Of a stretch of DNA of 64,000 bases, positions 1-13,300 are shown one piece after another. Below the pieces are notes generated by a model. That model ran no database searches. It saw only the letters and a list, made by a program, of their open reading frames with translations, and had not been told where the DNA came from. Position 1 is the stretch's first letter. Every line of letters starts with the position of its first letter. The position numbers and the translations under genes were made by a program. The stretch is from the NCBI RefSeq assembly GCF_905475345.1, contig NC_066595.1, positions 6,464,501-6,528,500 on the forward strand. Reading direction: 5' to 3'. This DNA is from Vespula vulgaris. Lineage: Eukaryota > Arthropoda > Insecta > Hymenoptera > Vespidae.

Positions 1-38
1 TATCTCTTCTCCTTCGTTCTCTTTCTCTTTCTTATTCC

Positions 39-40
<2 letters not shown>

Positions 41-83
<43 letters not shown>
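41..83. repeat. (TTTC)n microsatellite
   Basis: About ten uninterrupted ttct units at the window edge. Confidence 0.9.
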
Positions 84-788
84 TGTCTCTACTTTTATTA
101 GTCCACTTCTCGTTATTCAAAATATAATTGATTTATGATAATTCGGTTAAAGTATAATATTTTAATACGTTGTACGTTTCTTCCTTCTCCTTATTTTTGT
201 GAGTTCTTTTCTTTTTTGTTTTTTTTTCTTCGATTTCAAGCATCCCTTTTTCACTTTATTTCTTTCCACTCTTTTCTCTCTCTTTTTTTATTTTTTATTT
301 TTATTTCTTTTTCCTTGGCTTCTCCCTTTTCTCATTTCTCTTTTTCTCTATCTATCTCTTTCTTTCTCGACTGAACGAGCGAGCGAACGAGCGAGGAACA
401 GGCTCGACTCTATCGGCAAAGATACGAGAGAAGGAACACGATCTCTTTGATGTGTGCGTGAGTGTGTGGGTTGGTTATATCAATTTCTTTACAATAACAG
501 AACGATGGTGTAGCACTGTGGGTACAGTTGCTCACAACATTTTTTGTTTTCTCTCTCTCCCTCTCTCTCTCTTTATTTTTCTCTCTCTCTCTTTTCGTCT
601 CTGTATCTCTCTATCTCTCTATCTTACATCTATCTCTATCTACTTATCTCCATCTCTCTCTTTTTTTTTAATCCCTCTCAGTTCGGTCGTTAAATATCTT
701 CTTCTCTTTGGCATTGGCTCGAACGTCCTTCGTAAATTGTATATCAAATAAATATAGATTTATCTTTCAATATATCTAACTATGTCGT

Positions 789-814
789 TCATCCATCCAT
801 CCATACATCCATCC

Positions 815-858
<44 letters not shown>
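789..858. repeat. (ATCC)n(ATCT)n compound microsatellite
   Basis: atcc units pass into a pure run of atct units. Confidence 0.9.
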
Positions 859-859
<1 letters not shown>

Positions 860-1053
860 ACATTTATAAGATTGTAGATGAAAAAACATGTACGTATTCG
901 TATATGTATTATACATACATACTATAAATACATAGTTGTGTAGTTAGTTTACATAGAATTTTCCAAGAACGCGACTTCTCGATCGCTAATTATTCATTCG
1001 GAACGCGCGCTTGTGTCGTGAAGGATCGAACTTAACGACGACTACTAACAAAA

Positions 1054-1085
1054 CATGAGAGAGAGAGAGAGAGCAACAGAGAGAT

Positions 1086-1121
<36 letters not shown>
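1054..1121. repeat. (GA)n microsatellite
   Basis: Two GA runs with gatagaga interruptions. Confidence 0.9.
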
Positions 1122-1122
<1 letters not shown>

Positions 1123-1924
1123 CATATATTTAACTAACGTTACCGTCTTCTATTTTCCTTCTCTCCAACTATGCGTGATTAATAATCGATCGAGATAATC
1201 AACGTAAATATAGTCGTTTATAATCAAATAAAAAATAAAAAAAAAATAAAAAACAGTGCAGATGAAGTTATCCTACGCGTTTCGATCATGATTGAAATCT
1301 AAAGATCTAGAACGGAATATCGAAAACGTGTATGTACATATATGTATTACATATATAATATGCAAATGCATACTATATGTAATAATTCCATTACGTATTA
1401 TCAAATACAAAAACTATTTTTATTTGTTATTATCGTTGGTTTTATACATTGATTCGCTTTATTCCACCTTTTCTTTCTTTTCTTTTTACTTTATCTTTAA
1501 ATAAATTACTTTTGAAAAATTCAATTTACTTCATTGTTTATTATAGTATATATATATATATGCACACATGTATATGTGCGTATGGGTAAGCCATAAGAAC
1601 GCATTGAAACGTTAATGAAAAGAATATCACTTGTTGCGAGCCAATAAAGAAGATAGAGAAATGGGCCCATTAACGTATCTACAAAAACGACCATAACAAA
1701 ATATTGATAATCAAACAATAACAACAATAATGGCTCAGTCGAAGAAGCGAACGATTGAAACGATTAAAACCTTTGAAGCGATATTCTACGACGTTAAGAA
1801 GATACGTATCTACCTAGTAGATACGTAAGCCATTTTTAAAACTATCGGTAGGGGAGGAGACCATTCTCCATCCATCGAGCCATAAAGAACCGAGAGAGAC
1901 AGAGAGGCAGAAAGACAGAAAGAC

Positions 1925-1969
<45 letters not shown>

Positions 1970-4614
1970 TAAAAAGCAAGAAAAAAAGAGAAAAAGAGAG
2001 AGAGAGACGCTACGATGCACGTGAGACAAGTCTCACGTGTACGGTTTGCCGTACGAGACTGCCAATGGTGGAGGGTAGCAAGTCTAAGAGTGGGATGGTA
2101 AGGGGTAAGAGGGGGTTAGGAGGGTACAGAAGACTGAACGAAGAGGTTCCGTGTTTGATGATTTCACGGTAGGCGACTGTACCTCGATACCGATCGTCAT
2201 CGTACGCGTAGAAATGTTATATACGAAGTGCCGCGGTGTATCGTCCACGGTTTTATGGCTCCTCCTTTTTCTTTTTTCTTTCCTTTTTTCCCTCCTTTCC
2301 TCTCCACTCTTCTCCTCTCTCTTTCGCTCTTTCTCTTCTCCCTCCAACTTCATCATCATCACCACCTCCACCTTCTTTTCACCTCCTCCTCCTCCATACC
2401 ATCCAATCCTTCTACCACCCTATCTTCTGCTTGGGCCAGGTTAGTGTTCGTAGTCGTTTAAACACCGCCGTCGTTGATCCTACGAATATCTATCTATCTA
2501 TTTATCTATCTATCCACGAGTAAGATATTAGTAGAATTAATTGAATCGAAGAGGAATATACTTAAAGTATAATAGTTTATACGTCGTCGTCCGTAAATTT
2601 ATTCGGAATGATCTTTCCATTGCTCTAAGTTAAAACTTGTTGTTCAGTTTTCTTTCTGTTTTTCTTTTCTCTCTCTCTCTCTCTTTTTTGGTTTTTTTTT
2701 CTCTACAAAAGTTGCAACTTCGGATCGGAATACGATCTTTTATAAAGTAGATCTTACGGTGCTGAGAATGGTTTAATATTGTTGTCATATATCGACACGT
2801 TCCTTGTCGTCTCATCGACGATTTATTTTAGTTTCGTATAGATCGTTACGTTTATATCATGTTTAATTTCGAGATATATATATATATTTTTTTGTTAGTT
2901 TTTTGTTTTGCTTTTTTTTTCTTTTTATTTGTGTATAAAAGGACAAGAAGAAATTCGTTATCGTTTTTTTAAATATTAATCGAATAATCTATTAAACTTG
3001 TTAAACTAAGTTTAGAGATCGATAACGATGTTGTAATATATATATATTTTTTTTTAAGTATTAACTCAGTCAACATAAAATTGTTTCGATCAATGTTCAG
3101 AAAAAAAATATATATATACATACATATCATTTTTAGTTATCTTTTACTCCGAAGATAGGAGACCAACCAGCTTTACTTGATAATTGAAAGATTTCACTGC
3201 TAAAAATAACAAAGAGATAAAAAGAGAAGACAGACAGATATGGAGAGAGAAAGAGAGAGAGAGAGAGTGCCATTTTCTTTTGGAAAGCCATTCGCGATAT
3301 AATTATGAAGGACGAAATATAAAATTATAATGCTTGTACAAATATCGAGATCGATAAACGCGCTTACTATCGCTGGATCAGCTGTATTTCTTTTTATCTC
3401 TCTCTCTCTCTCTCTTTTTTTACAATTTCGATAGATTAAATGTAGACTTCGGACCATTTTTTAAAACAATAACGAGTAATTGACCGTAGTCCGTTGTTCG
3501 ATTTTTTGTTGCTTTGTTTGTTTGTTTATTCGTTTGATTTTTATATCAATTAAAACATTAACTCTTTGACCTATGAGATCATTTCTGACGCCTGACGAGT
3601 GACGCTTTGTTTAGTCAATAAAACAAATCAGTAGAAAACAGTTTTATTTAAAAATTTTTTTTGAACTACAGGCAACGTGTATTAGCATATATCTATATAC
3701 ACATATATTTTAATATATGAAATATTAAAAGCGAATAAAATATAATCAGTGTTCGAATGGTCGAAAACACGTTGGAAAAATTAATTACTATATTCTAAAG
3801 TGTTGCTTGGTATAAACGATAAGTCGTATAGATTAAAATGATTCTACGGAACATTTCGTCAATGATTCAAGAAGTATAAAAAAATATATATATATATAAA
3901 AAGAAAAAGATTCGTCACTAATTTAAGGACTGACTACGAAGAGGCTCACTGAATGATTAAAACTCGATTGCTTGCGTCTTTTAACGCAAGCAATCTGTAA
4001 ATAATAAAACAACATTTTATTGACAGGAACATAGTTAATCATTTATTAATTAAATCGTAAATACTAATTGAAACTACATTCTGACGGCGTTCCCTTCGTA
4101 AAAAGAAAAACATTTACAATCTACTAATTCTTAGATAATACGTGAAACTCATTTATACTATAAATTCTCCATAGATTCTCCATAAAATCCTATTCCTCTT
4201 GCCATAAATCATTGACAAAATATTCCATGAATACGTCTCGTCAAACGTTACTCTTTGCTTCATAAATTTTATCACGAAATATATATATATATATATTTAT
4301 ACATACAAACATACACACGTACATACATATATACATACATACATGCTTATCTATATACTAGTAATTAAAAAAAAATTAAAAAACATACATACACGTACAT
4401 ACATACATACATACATACATACTTATCGATATACTAGTAATTAAAAAAAAATTAGAGTCGACCTAAAGACCTCTGCAAGAAAAAAAAGAAGAAAAAAGAA
4501 GAAAAAAAAAAAAAGAAAAAAAGAAAATGGAATTTTCTTTGGTGGCTATAGGAGGTTTCTGGTTGAAAATTCTTTTCTCCGTATTAGGGTTTTGACTCAG
4601 GTTAGGGATGCTTT

Positions 4615-4620
4615 TTCGAG

Positions 4621-4653
<33 letters not shown>

Positions 4654-4760
4654 TTCTCGTTTTCTCTTTTTCTCTGTTAAGGCTCAGAGTAGGCCCCGCT
4701 ATGACCCTGAACCCGTGGGAGATTCATTTTTCAAGGGATCTAAGGACCTGCTCGTCCACT

Positions 4761-4808
<48 letters not shown>

Positions 4809-4876
4809 CTCTTTTCTTCTCCCTCGTTCGAACGCCCTCCGTTCTTCCATCTTCTCTTCCATCTTCTTTTCCATCT

Positions 4877-4920
<44 letters not shown>

Positions 4921-4994
4921 GATCTTCTCTCTTCATGCCGGTTTCTTCTTGCAACGTAGGGCTGTCCAAAATCTTTTGTTATTATAATTCCTAC

Positions 4995-5036
<42 letters not shown>

Positions 5037-5105
5037 TGTTTAATTTTCTTTTCTTTTTCTTTTTCTTTTTCTTTTTCTTTCTCTCTCTCTCTCTCTTTCC
5101 TTCAT
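4615..5105. repeat. Cluster of (CT)n and (TTTTC)n arrays
   Basis: Arrays at 4620-4670, 4763-4803, 4879-4925, 5000-5033 and a TTTTC run at 5047-5082 are separated by short unique pieces. Ser/Leu-rich open frames here are repeat artefacts. Confidence 0.9.
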
Positions 5106-6434
5106 TCCCTAGACATTTTAAAACTATTGAAAACATGAATTAATCAATTTTATCGGCTAAACGACAAACGATTAATTATTCCGATTAATTCCCCGTTTGC
5201 CCTTATTCGATAATTACGAATCTCGTCGATCGGGATTCGAACAAAAGAGTAATGTCGTAATTACGATGAATCTAATCTTCCTAAGAGATCTAAACGATTA
5301 CATACGCGTAGCGCCGTGTGAGAAACACGTGATCTCGTCTTATTCATTTAACACAGCGCTACGTCTCCAATAACACTCTCGAAATTATCGCTCGCGAAGT
5401 AACAAGACTACCTCGTCGTGCACGTTTTCGATAAGTTTTTTTTTTTTCCTTTCTCTTTTTTTTCTCCTTCCTTCTTCACAAGGATAATATCAAATGAAAA
5501 TGTCTCTCTTTGTACTTCGACTTATAAAAAAGAAGATATCTGTGTAACGAACGATAAAATAAAAAAAGAGAGAGAGAGAGAACAACATCCAAGATATTGA
5601 TTAACGATCATCGCTTCGAAATGCGTTTCGATTTTCTTTCTTCTTCTTTTTTTTTTTACGAGAAAAAAGAAGAGAGAAACGAGAAAAGACGATATAGAAA
5701 GGGAGAAAGAAAAATTGCATCGAGTCGAACCTGCAACTCGTAGTTGCATTACACGAAGAGATACGTATTGTACGAGGAAAGAAAATTTGTCGAGTTTACT
5801 GTACCTGTTCGCGGTGAGCAAAACTTTTGAATGGGAGTATACCGCACTGGGTTGTTTACATTTTAACCGATGGCGACGTTGCCAAGTCTACGGACCTGTT
5901 GCCCACGCCGCCGTCAGTCGCTGTGGCTCCATTAATCAATTCTTTAATGACGTACTCACCAAATTAATCCGTACCTCACGAAATTTGCCTGTTTTCTCTA
6001 GTTCGATATTATACTTTGATAGGAATAAAAGTTTTCATCGTATTACGTTGTTCATTATGTATATACCTGTTTATATGCATATATATATATATATATATTT
6101 ATGTATGTACGTATATATGTATATTGCATCCATCCATAGGTAAACATCCGTTCGAATATATTACTTTCTATTCGAGATATTTTTAGAAAGATAAATGAAT
6201 AAAATTAGAAAAGAAAAAGGAGAGTAAGTAACGACAACAAAGGGAGAAAAAAAAACAAAGGAAAGAAAAAAAAGAAAAACGTGATTAAGACCAGCCTATA
6301 CCGAAGAAGCATCCAAGTTCTATCTGACGAACGTCTTACATGTATCATCCGAGGTAAACACTCGAGCAACGATAAAAGGACTTTTTCTGATAGCTAAGCT
6401 CGCCTTTTGAAATTCCGTTTACGGAACGCTCGAC

Positions 6435-6488
<54 letters not shown>

Positions 6489-6598
6489 ATATACACGTTG
6501 CGAATTGGCATTCGAAAAGCAAAACGTTTTTCGTTCGCAAGCACAACGTTGCTGACTGTTCTTCTCTATTGTTTGTCGTTTCGTATGACTTCTCGTTG

Positions 6599-6599
<1 letters not shown>
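5106..6599. other. No gene: mixed unique DNA
   Basis: Positions 5700-5990 are unusually unique and moderately CpG-rich, with homeodomain-type cores ATTAATCA, TTTAATGA and AATTAATCC within 60 bp (5930-5975). It may be a conserved non-coding element. The plus open frame there starts at TTG and runs into a TA repeat. Confidence 0.4.
6437..6490. repeat. (TA)n/(TATG)n microsatellite
   Basis: About 20 TA units, then tatg steps. Confidence 0.9.
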
Positions 6600-6637
<38 letters not shown>

Positions 6638-6664
6638 CTTTCTTTCTTTCTCTCTCTTTCTTTT

Positions 6665-6700
<36 letters not shown>

Positions 6701-6985
6701 TTCCTAATACATCTTCTCGCTCTTTCTCCCATCTTGAAAACGTTTTGCACGCTACGAAAATATCTTTCCGACACAGGGGGCCCCCGAGAAAAGTTTTCGC
6801 GCATAAAGATATTTTAAAACCGCACAAAGCCGCCACCGGCGAGAGTCCCACCGAGGACGAAAATATCTCTTCTTCTTTCTTTACCGACGAGACTAGGAAA
6901 GAAAGAAAGAGAAAGAGAGGGAGAGAGAGAGAGGGAGAGAGAGAGAGGGAGGGAGAGAGAGAGAGAGAGAGAGAGAAAAGAAATT
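6600..6985. repeat. Opposed (CT)n/(TTTC)n and (GA)n arrays
   Basis: (CT)n at 6600-6632 and (TTTC)n to 6703 are followed, after about 190 bp of CpG-bearing unique sequence, by (GAAA)n/(GA)n at 6895-6985. It is the same mirror layout as at 36.5 and 39.7 kb with reversed polarity. Confidence 0.85.
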
Positions 6986-7203
6986 TTCGCAAAGAAAAGC
7001 ACGGTCGTTTTAAGGTCCTCGTTTGAGAAAAGAAGAAGGGAAAAAGAAAAATTTTCGGCACGAAAGGAAACGAGATAACGATATTTGTTAACTCGTATCC
7101 AACGATAGCAACAACGACAAGAATATAATTATAATATCATAAGAACATTAAATAATATAACGAATGATAATAATAAACGATAATATAATCGATAATATTC
7201 TTG

Positions 7204-7239
7204 TAATAATAATAATAATAATTATTATTATTATTATTA
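7204..7239. repeat. Perfect 36-bp palindrome (TAA)6(TTA)6
   Basis: Six TAA units are followed directly by six TTA units, giving a perfect palindrome able to extrude as a cruciform. Confidence 0.9.
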
Positions 7240-7499
7240 ATCACATTATTAAATAAATGACTGTAAATAGAATAAAAACAACATTACTAATAACATCAAC
7301 AATAACGAATCACTATTACTATCATTATTACTATTACTATTATTAACCGTTATTATTATTACATTATAACAATATTCTAGCTAGATTCTGTAGAAAATGA
7401 TAAGAATTATTTCCAGAGTAAGGAATGAACGACGATTCCCAGGGTTCGTTCGATCTATCGACGGTCTCGCTACGATATATCCCGCGTAGTTGAAACCAG

Positions 7500-7812
7500 C
7501 GATAAAGGAGCCCTAACCTCTTATGTGTGTACGCGCCGGCAGTACCGGCTACGTGTGTGCTCGCTACGCGTCTACCTCCTCGCGTTCCCCCACTCCTCCC
7601 ACTCCTCCTCACTACCGCCAGTCGCCAGCCACTGAGACTACCCAGCTCCCCCTCCTTCCCCCACCTACGCCCCACTTGGAGGCAACTTCGCGATAAGGTG
7701 CTTATCGTATCCGGCTCCCCTTACGGCCGCCTCGTCAGCTCGACAGAACTCGATATTCTCGCGAGTTCGTACGTTAACCGAGCGGACTGTGTAGTAAGCG
7801 AAATCGTTCTAA

Positions 7813-7815
<3 letters not shown>
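7500..7815. promoter_or_regulatory. CpG/GC-rich island, possible promoter or 5' UTR
   Basis: This is the most GC-rich stretch of the first half. It holds many CpGs (cgcgccggcag, gctacgcgtct, ctcgcgagttcg) and C-rich runs, followed by the long CT tract. Hymenopteran first exons often look like this, but no coding exon or convincing core promoter is visible. Confidence 0.3.
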
Positions 7816-7817
<2 letters not shown>

Positions 7818-7848
<31 letters not shown>

Positions 7849-8215
7849 CTTTCTATCTATCTATCTCTATCTCTCCTTCCCCTTCTCTATCTATCTATCT
7901 GTATCTCTCTCTCTCCCTCTCTTTCTTTTCTCTTTCTATTTATCTCTATCTTTCTCCCTCTCTCTTTTTTTCGTTCTCTATCTCTATCTATCTCTTTCCC
8001 TCTCTTCCTCCCTCTCACTCTCTCTCTCTCTCTCTCTTTATTTATCTATATATCTCTTTCTATCCCATCTCTATCTATTTCTTTCTCTCTCTCTCTCTTT
8101 CTTTTTTTCTCTCCTGTTGGCTTATCATCGCCGTCGGTCCTTATCATTTTCTATCTCTATCTTTCTGTCTCTTTCTCTTTCTCTCCCTCCCTCTCTCTCT
8201 CTTTTTTTTTTGCTG
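7818..8215. repeat. Long pyrimidine tract, (CT)n/(CTAT)n
   Basis: Nearly 400 nt of mixed ctct, ctat and tttc units with only one unique interruption near 8115-8145. Confidence 0.9.
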
Positions 8216-8469
8216 GCGAGTTTGAGAAAATTTTACTAGTACCGACGATGAGAATCTTCCTTTCACACGGGTTCTTTCCTTTTTCTTTTTCTATTTTTTT
8301 TTCTCGTTTTCTCTCCCTCCTTTTTTTGCGTGTTCCTTTTTTTTTTATCTATCTCTTCTTTTTCTCTTCATATCTTTTTCCTTTTTTCCTCGTACTCAAC
8401 GATTATATATATGTATATATATTTGTTTCTTACAATATATTTATATATTACGATAAACCTATGATAAAT

Positions 8470-9080
8470 GTATTATGATAGTAATTTTGTATTATATAAT
8501 AGACTGTTACTATCTTAATCTTTGAAAGAAGCTTATATTTTCTTTTTCTCTTCCTCTCCTTCTTTCTTTCTCTCACTGTCTCCCGTTTTGAACTTTGTTC
8601 GTGCGTGAGATTATTCTTTTACTTGTAGTATATATAATAAAATATAAAATTTATATTAATAATTTGATATTATGTAACAAATAAATTGTTGTTGCTTTAA
8701 ACACTGAAAGTAGCTTTTATTTCTTTCTCTCTTTTTCTCATTGTATCTTCTTGTATTTTGTAATTACGTGCAAGTTATAATATATGCATATATAATGCTG
8801 TAAAGAATTTATATGATAATAATTTTAGATTATATAATAAATAAATTGTATTTACTTTCAACTCTGAAGGAAGCTCTCATTTATTCTCTTTTTTTTTCTT
8901 TTTACTGTATTTTCTTGTACTTTGTAATTATGTTTGTTACAATGTATATATATATATATATATAATATTATAAATAATGTATATAATAATAATGTTGAAT
9001 TATATAACAAATAAATCTTATTTACTTCAAAATCTGAAAAAAATTTCCATTTATTCTCTCTCTTTTTCTCTATCGCCTTT
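8470..9080. repeat. Degenerate tandem repeat, about four copies of a 160-180 bp AT-rich unit
   Basis: The unit is gataataattttatattata, taacaaataaattgt, then ttactttgaactctgaaagaa and a CT-rich stretch with tactgtattttcttgtact. Anchors (ctgaaagaagct) recur at about 8525, 8705, 8864 and 9034. Copies have diverged strongly. Confidence 0.75.
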
Positions 9081-9950
9081 ATCATGATTTTGATGAGATC
9101 GAAAGTACCGGAAATATCGATCTTAAGTTTTTATCTCGTCGAACCTTTCTCTCGTCTCTATCACCACCAATGCGGCGAGTCGTAAACGTCTTGAATTCAA
9201 TCGAAGAAATCGAAGCGTTGAACTCGAGTCCGTGCTCGTTAATCGTCACTTTCGTAACTACAGTACGTAATATATTTCAGATCATTGAATCTATAAAATG
9301 TAGTTGTCGATGTTTTTTCAAAATTTCAACCCAATAAATTTTATATTTTATATATAATAATAATCAATCAATTTTAATCAAATTAATTCTTACACACGTA
9401 AATTCATGAATACGTATATATGAATTATATAAAAGAATTTCATTAGGCTAATTGTCCGATTTTCGATACTCTCCTCTTGCTATTTTAACAACTTATATAC
9501 TTATACATATATAGATATATATGTATATGTATATACTTATATATATATGTATTTATATATATACATACATATACATAAGGTCGAATCTATTACGAAATCT
9601 TCGCACGGCTTTCGGGGCGCATCTCTTGTAAGTATGCGAGTGACGATGTTTATCGTTTTACAAGGACGATTATTTATACTACATAATACTATTTAATGAC
9701 CTTCTCTATAGACGAAACGATTATCTTTTGACCAATCTAAAAAGTGCTCAGTCATTTTGTCGGAAAATCGAGCGAGTATATTATTGAAATAAACGATAAT
9801 TAAATGAACGACGAATAACTTCACTCGTATACGTCCGTGACACGTCGACCGTGTTTCCATAAACATACAAACACACACACACACACATATCTATATACAT
9901 ATGTACATATACATATACATATATATATACATAAAATCATATTATGTATA

Positions 9951-10003
9951 TATGTAAACGTGAACAGATAATGCAGTATGTACTCTGAGTATAATATATC
10001 TGA

Positions 10004-10049
<46 letters not shown>

Positions 10050-10090
10050 TGTATGTAAACGTGTATAGATAATGCAGTATGTACTCTGAG
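9951..10090. repeat. 39-bp direct repeats flanking a (TA)n array
   Basis: Positions 9951-9989 and 10052-10090 share tatgtaaacgtg and agataatgcagtatgtactc tgag with two mismatches, 101 bp apart. Between them is (TA)n. This could be replication slippage or a minisatellite seed. Confidence 0.85.
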
Positions 10091-10189
10091 GAAAAGAGAC
10101 GAAGAGTCACCTTCGGTCATGCTTCGTTAAAGTCCTTCGAAAATGGGTGAACAGGATACTGCCGCTGTGAAACGACTGTGCGAATGTAA

Positions 10190-10310
10190 TAAGAAAAAGA
10201 AGAGGATAAAGAAGATGAGGAAGAAGAAACAGAAGAAAAAGAAGAAGATGAGGAAGAAGAAGAAGAAGAAGAAGAAGAAGAAGAAGAAGAAGATGATGAG
10301 GAAGAAGAGG
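10190..10310. repeat. (AAG)n/(GATGAG)n polypurine tract
   Basis: A dense aag array with gatgag interruptions. It lies inside a possible coding frame (see the finding at 10143). Confidence 0.9.
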
Positions 10311-13300
10311 AGAAGGTACAAGAAGGAGCAAAGCAAAAAAAAAAAAAAAGAAAAGGAAAAAAAGAAAAAGAGAGATATAGATGTAAGTTAAACTTCGTCC
10401 TTCCTTCCTTCCTTCCTTCCTTCCTTCCTATAATCTTCCTTCTTTCTTTTATCTTTTTATTTCCTGATCAAATTATTGCACATTTCTTCGTAATCTCGAT
10501 CAAGCCTCGAAAAGTCAAGGTCCAATATAGGAACTAGCTTTTTTGCTTTCCTATTCTTGTTTTCTTCTTTCTTTCTTTCTTTCTTTCTTATCTCTTCTTT
10601 CTTTTATTTTTCTTCTTTTTTCTTTTTCTTTTTTTATTCGTTCACTTTTTTTCTTTCCTACGAGTGCTCACCTAACCTGTAAATCGTGATTTTAATGTCC
10701 TTAGAGAAACAACGAGCGAAGGAAAAAAAGAAAAAGAAAAAGAAGAAGAAGAAGAAGAAGAAGAAGAAGGTAAGAGAGGAACGTCGTCGTTTCCTTTCGA
10801 GTCGATGGCCACGAACGTAAAATAAATTTACTAGCGATTTTGTTAAATACCGCGAAGAACCTTTAGAAGTAGGTAGGTATGTACTTATAGTTATGTATTA
10901 CGTACATGTATGTATGTACTTATGTTGGACTTTGCGAGCTTCTTTAACGATCGCCGAAGAGTTTTCTTTCTTGTTTCTTTTTATCTTTTTTCTATTTCTC
11001 TTCTCTCTCTCTCTCTCGCTCTATCTTTTTTCTCTCTTTTTTTTTTTTAGAAAAAGAAGAAACAACTTGTTTCGCATTAAAAGCCCCGAATTATCTGTTT
11101 CTCTCTGGTATGACCTTGGGAGAAGTACTTAGGTATGGTAATCTTCTTTCACACGTTGGAATTCACACGTCTATCACGTTCGCGCCTGTATTTTTACGAT
11201 CGCATCTTTCTCGGATTGCTTAAGTTCGTCCGTATAGATTTTTATAAAATAAAAATCATTAGTAATGAAGAATTGAGATAAATTTGAATTATTAAATATC
11301 CATCGATAATATTTTCACACGATTGAATCGATTTGTTTGAAATTAAATTGAACGCGTTGATAATTATGTAGGTATATTATTTCGTGAAAAAATTAATTAT
11401 ACGTTCCAATGAATTTTTAATTTATATATATATATATGTATATATATATATAAATTATTATTATATAAGAAATATACATACATTATATATGTACATATAT
11501 ACATTTATACTATGTATAAATAGATGCATACATATCTCTGTTTGCTCGTATACAGAAAAAAATATATAAAAGCTTATACATTATTCTTCTTCTTATGAAA
11601 CATTATATAAAAATATATTCGTTCTCGTTTCTTTTATATATATATATATATATAAATTAGAAATTAAAATGAAGCTAATGACAAAACGAATATAACAATA
11701 TTTTTCACTTTTTGATCCAAATCATGATCTTCTGTCAAACTTCATTTACGTTCGATATTCCCCCCTCTCTCTCTCTCTTTCTCTCTCTCTCTATTTTTCT
11801 GAGATCAAAGATGTCTCGATTAATCGAACGTGCGTAATAATTTCTCGTTCATATAATGTATCGTCGTAGGACGATGTAAGTTTCCATTGAGCTGTATATA
11901 TACCATAATGTACTTTCTTATCCCGTTCGGTTCTACCATTCGACGAACGCTCCTTCACGCGAATACGACACTTTCTAACGCGATAAAATATATACCGGGT
12001 GTACGTAATATTCCGAAAGATCGCATACTGTTAGTAATTTTTATTTCTAACAGTACGTCCTCTCATTCTTATTCTCTTCGATCTCTTCGATCGAAGAAAA
12101 AACATCTTTAATGTCAACTTGTGCCATTTAGAACGAGACAGTCGAACTTAACCGAACATGGCCGATTCTTGTTGCCGAACGATTTCGAACTTTGTTTGTT
12201 ACTAACGAGAAATAATTTCGAGTATGTCATTCTGTTTCTTTTTCTCTCTTTCTCCTTTCTCTTTTCTCTATATATTTGTTTTATTTATTTATTTATTTCT
12301 TGTAAATTAGTGTAAAATGTTTTAATTATTTGATAATCTATTATATCGTACGTTGAAACAATTTCTTTTTTCTTTTTTTTTTTTTTTCGTTTTTTTTTAC
12401 GAAAAGATTATGTAATGTTGAGAGATAATAATATATTGTATAAATAATATATAACTTGCATCGTATTTAAGTTAGATTAGTGTAATAAGTTGTATAGTAT
12501 ATCAATATAATATATTATAATGAATTATAGAATACAAGTTAATTTATATAGTGCTAATTTATCCAATGTTATTTATATAATATAAATTATACTATTATAT
12601 AATATTTTGTAGTATAAATAATACTGTAATTTATACTTAATAAATATTTTAACTATATATGAATATAAATTGTATGAATTAAACATTAATTTGAAACATG
12701 AATTATATGATAACATTATATGATAAACGTTAATTTTATGCTAATAAAAACTAAATAAGATTTCAAAAATATAAAAACTTTAAAGTTTATTATGTAATCG
12801 GTACTAAATTTGACGTTTCATTTTCATTTTTAAATGGTCGATTTGTTTTAGATAAATGACGAAACGTTTCATTATTATACGTGTGTATATAAATTTATAA
12901 TAATTTTTATCTCGAAATTGTTCGTGTCTGCCGTATATAATTATTTATCTGACCATAATAATAATAATAACAGTGATAATAATAATAATAATAATAATAT
13001 TCAAACCGTTTTACGATATAACAATTAATTTTATTGATTATATTATATTATACGTGATTTTCAATTTCTATTTTATTTTAAACATTCATCAACTCCTTAA
13101 TAATTTAATTCTTGGCGATTCACTTTTAATCATAAAATTACATATATATATTTATATATATATACACATACTAAAACTATAGGAACATTATTATTACATT
13201 ATCCTAAACTTTCTTAATAACAATGCCCCTACTAAAAAAGGTAAAAAGCACATCGACATGAGATATAATTTTTTCAGTAATTCACAATAATTCAATAATC

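Larger units (their letters stand above)
1..4614. other. No gene: AT-rich, microsatellite-bearing DNA
   Basis: Pyrimidine tracts at 180-375 and 549-690, GA tracts at 1054-1121 and 1883-2012, a unique CpG-bearing patch at 2035-2260, and AT-rich unique DNA with a (CATA)n stretch at 4310-4430. No exon with coding character was recognised on either strand. Confidence 0.6.

Noticed and set aside
4592..5138. Long plus-strand frames rich in Ser and Leu
   Set aside because: They are translations of (CT)n arrays; both alternative frames and the reverse strand (Arg/Glu) are open too, as expected for a dinucleotide repeat.
6345..7061. 238-codon minus-strand frame
   Set aside because: It is built mainly from (GA)n, (TTTC)n and (TA)n arrays; the unique parts show no splice or domain evidence.
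7527..8225. 232-codon plus frame from the CpG island into the CT tract
   Set aside because: The first third is Pro/Leu-rich GC DNA and the rest is repeat-coded. A 5' UTR or promoter is a likelier reading.
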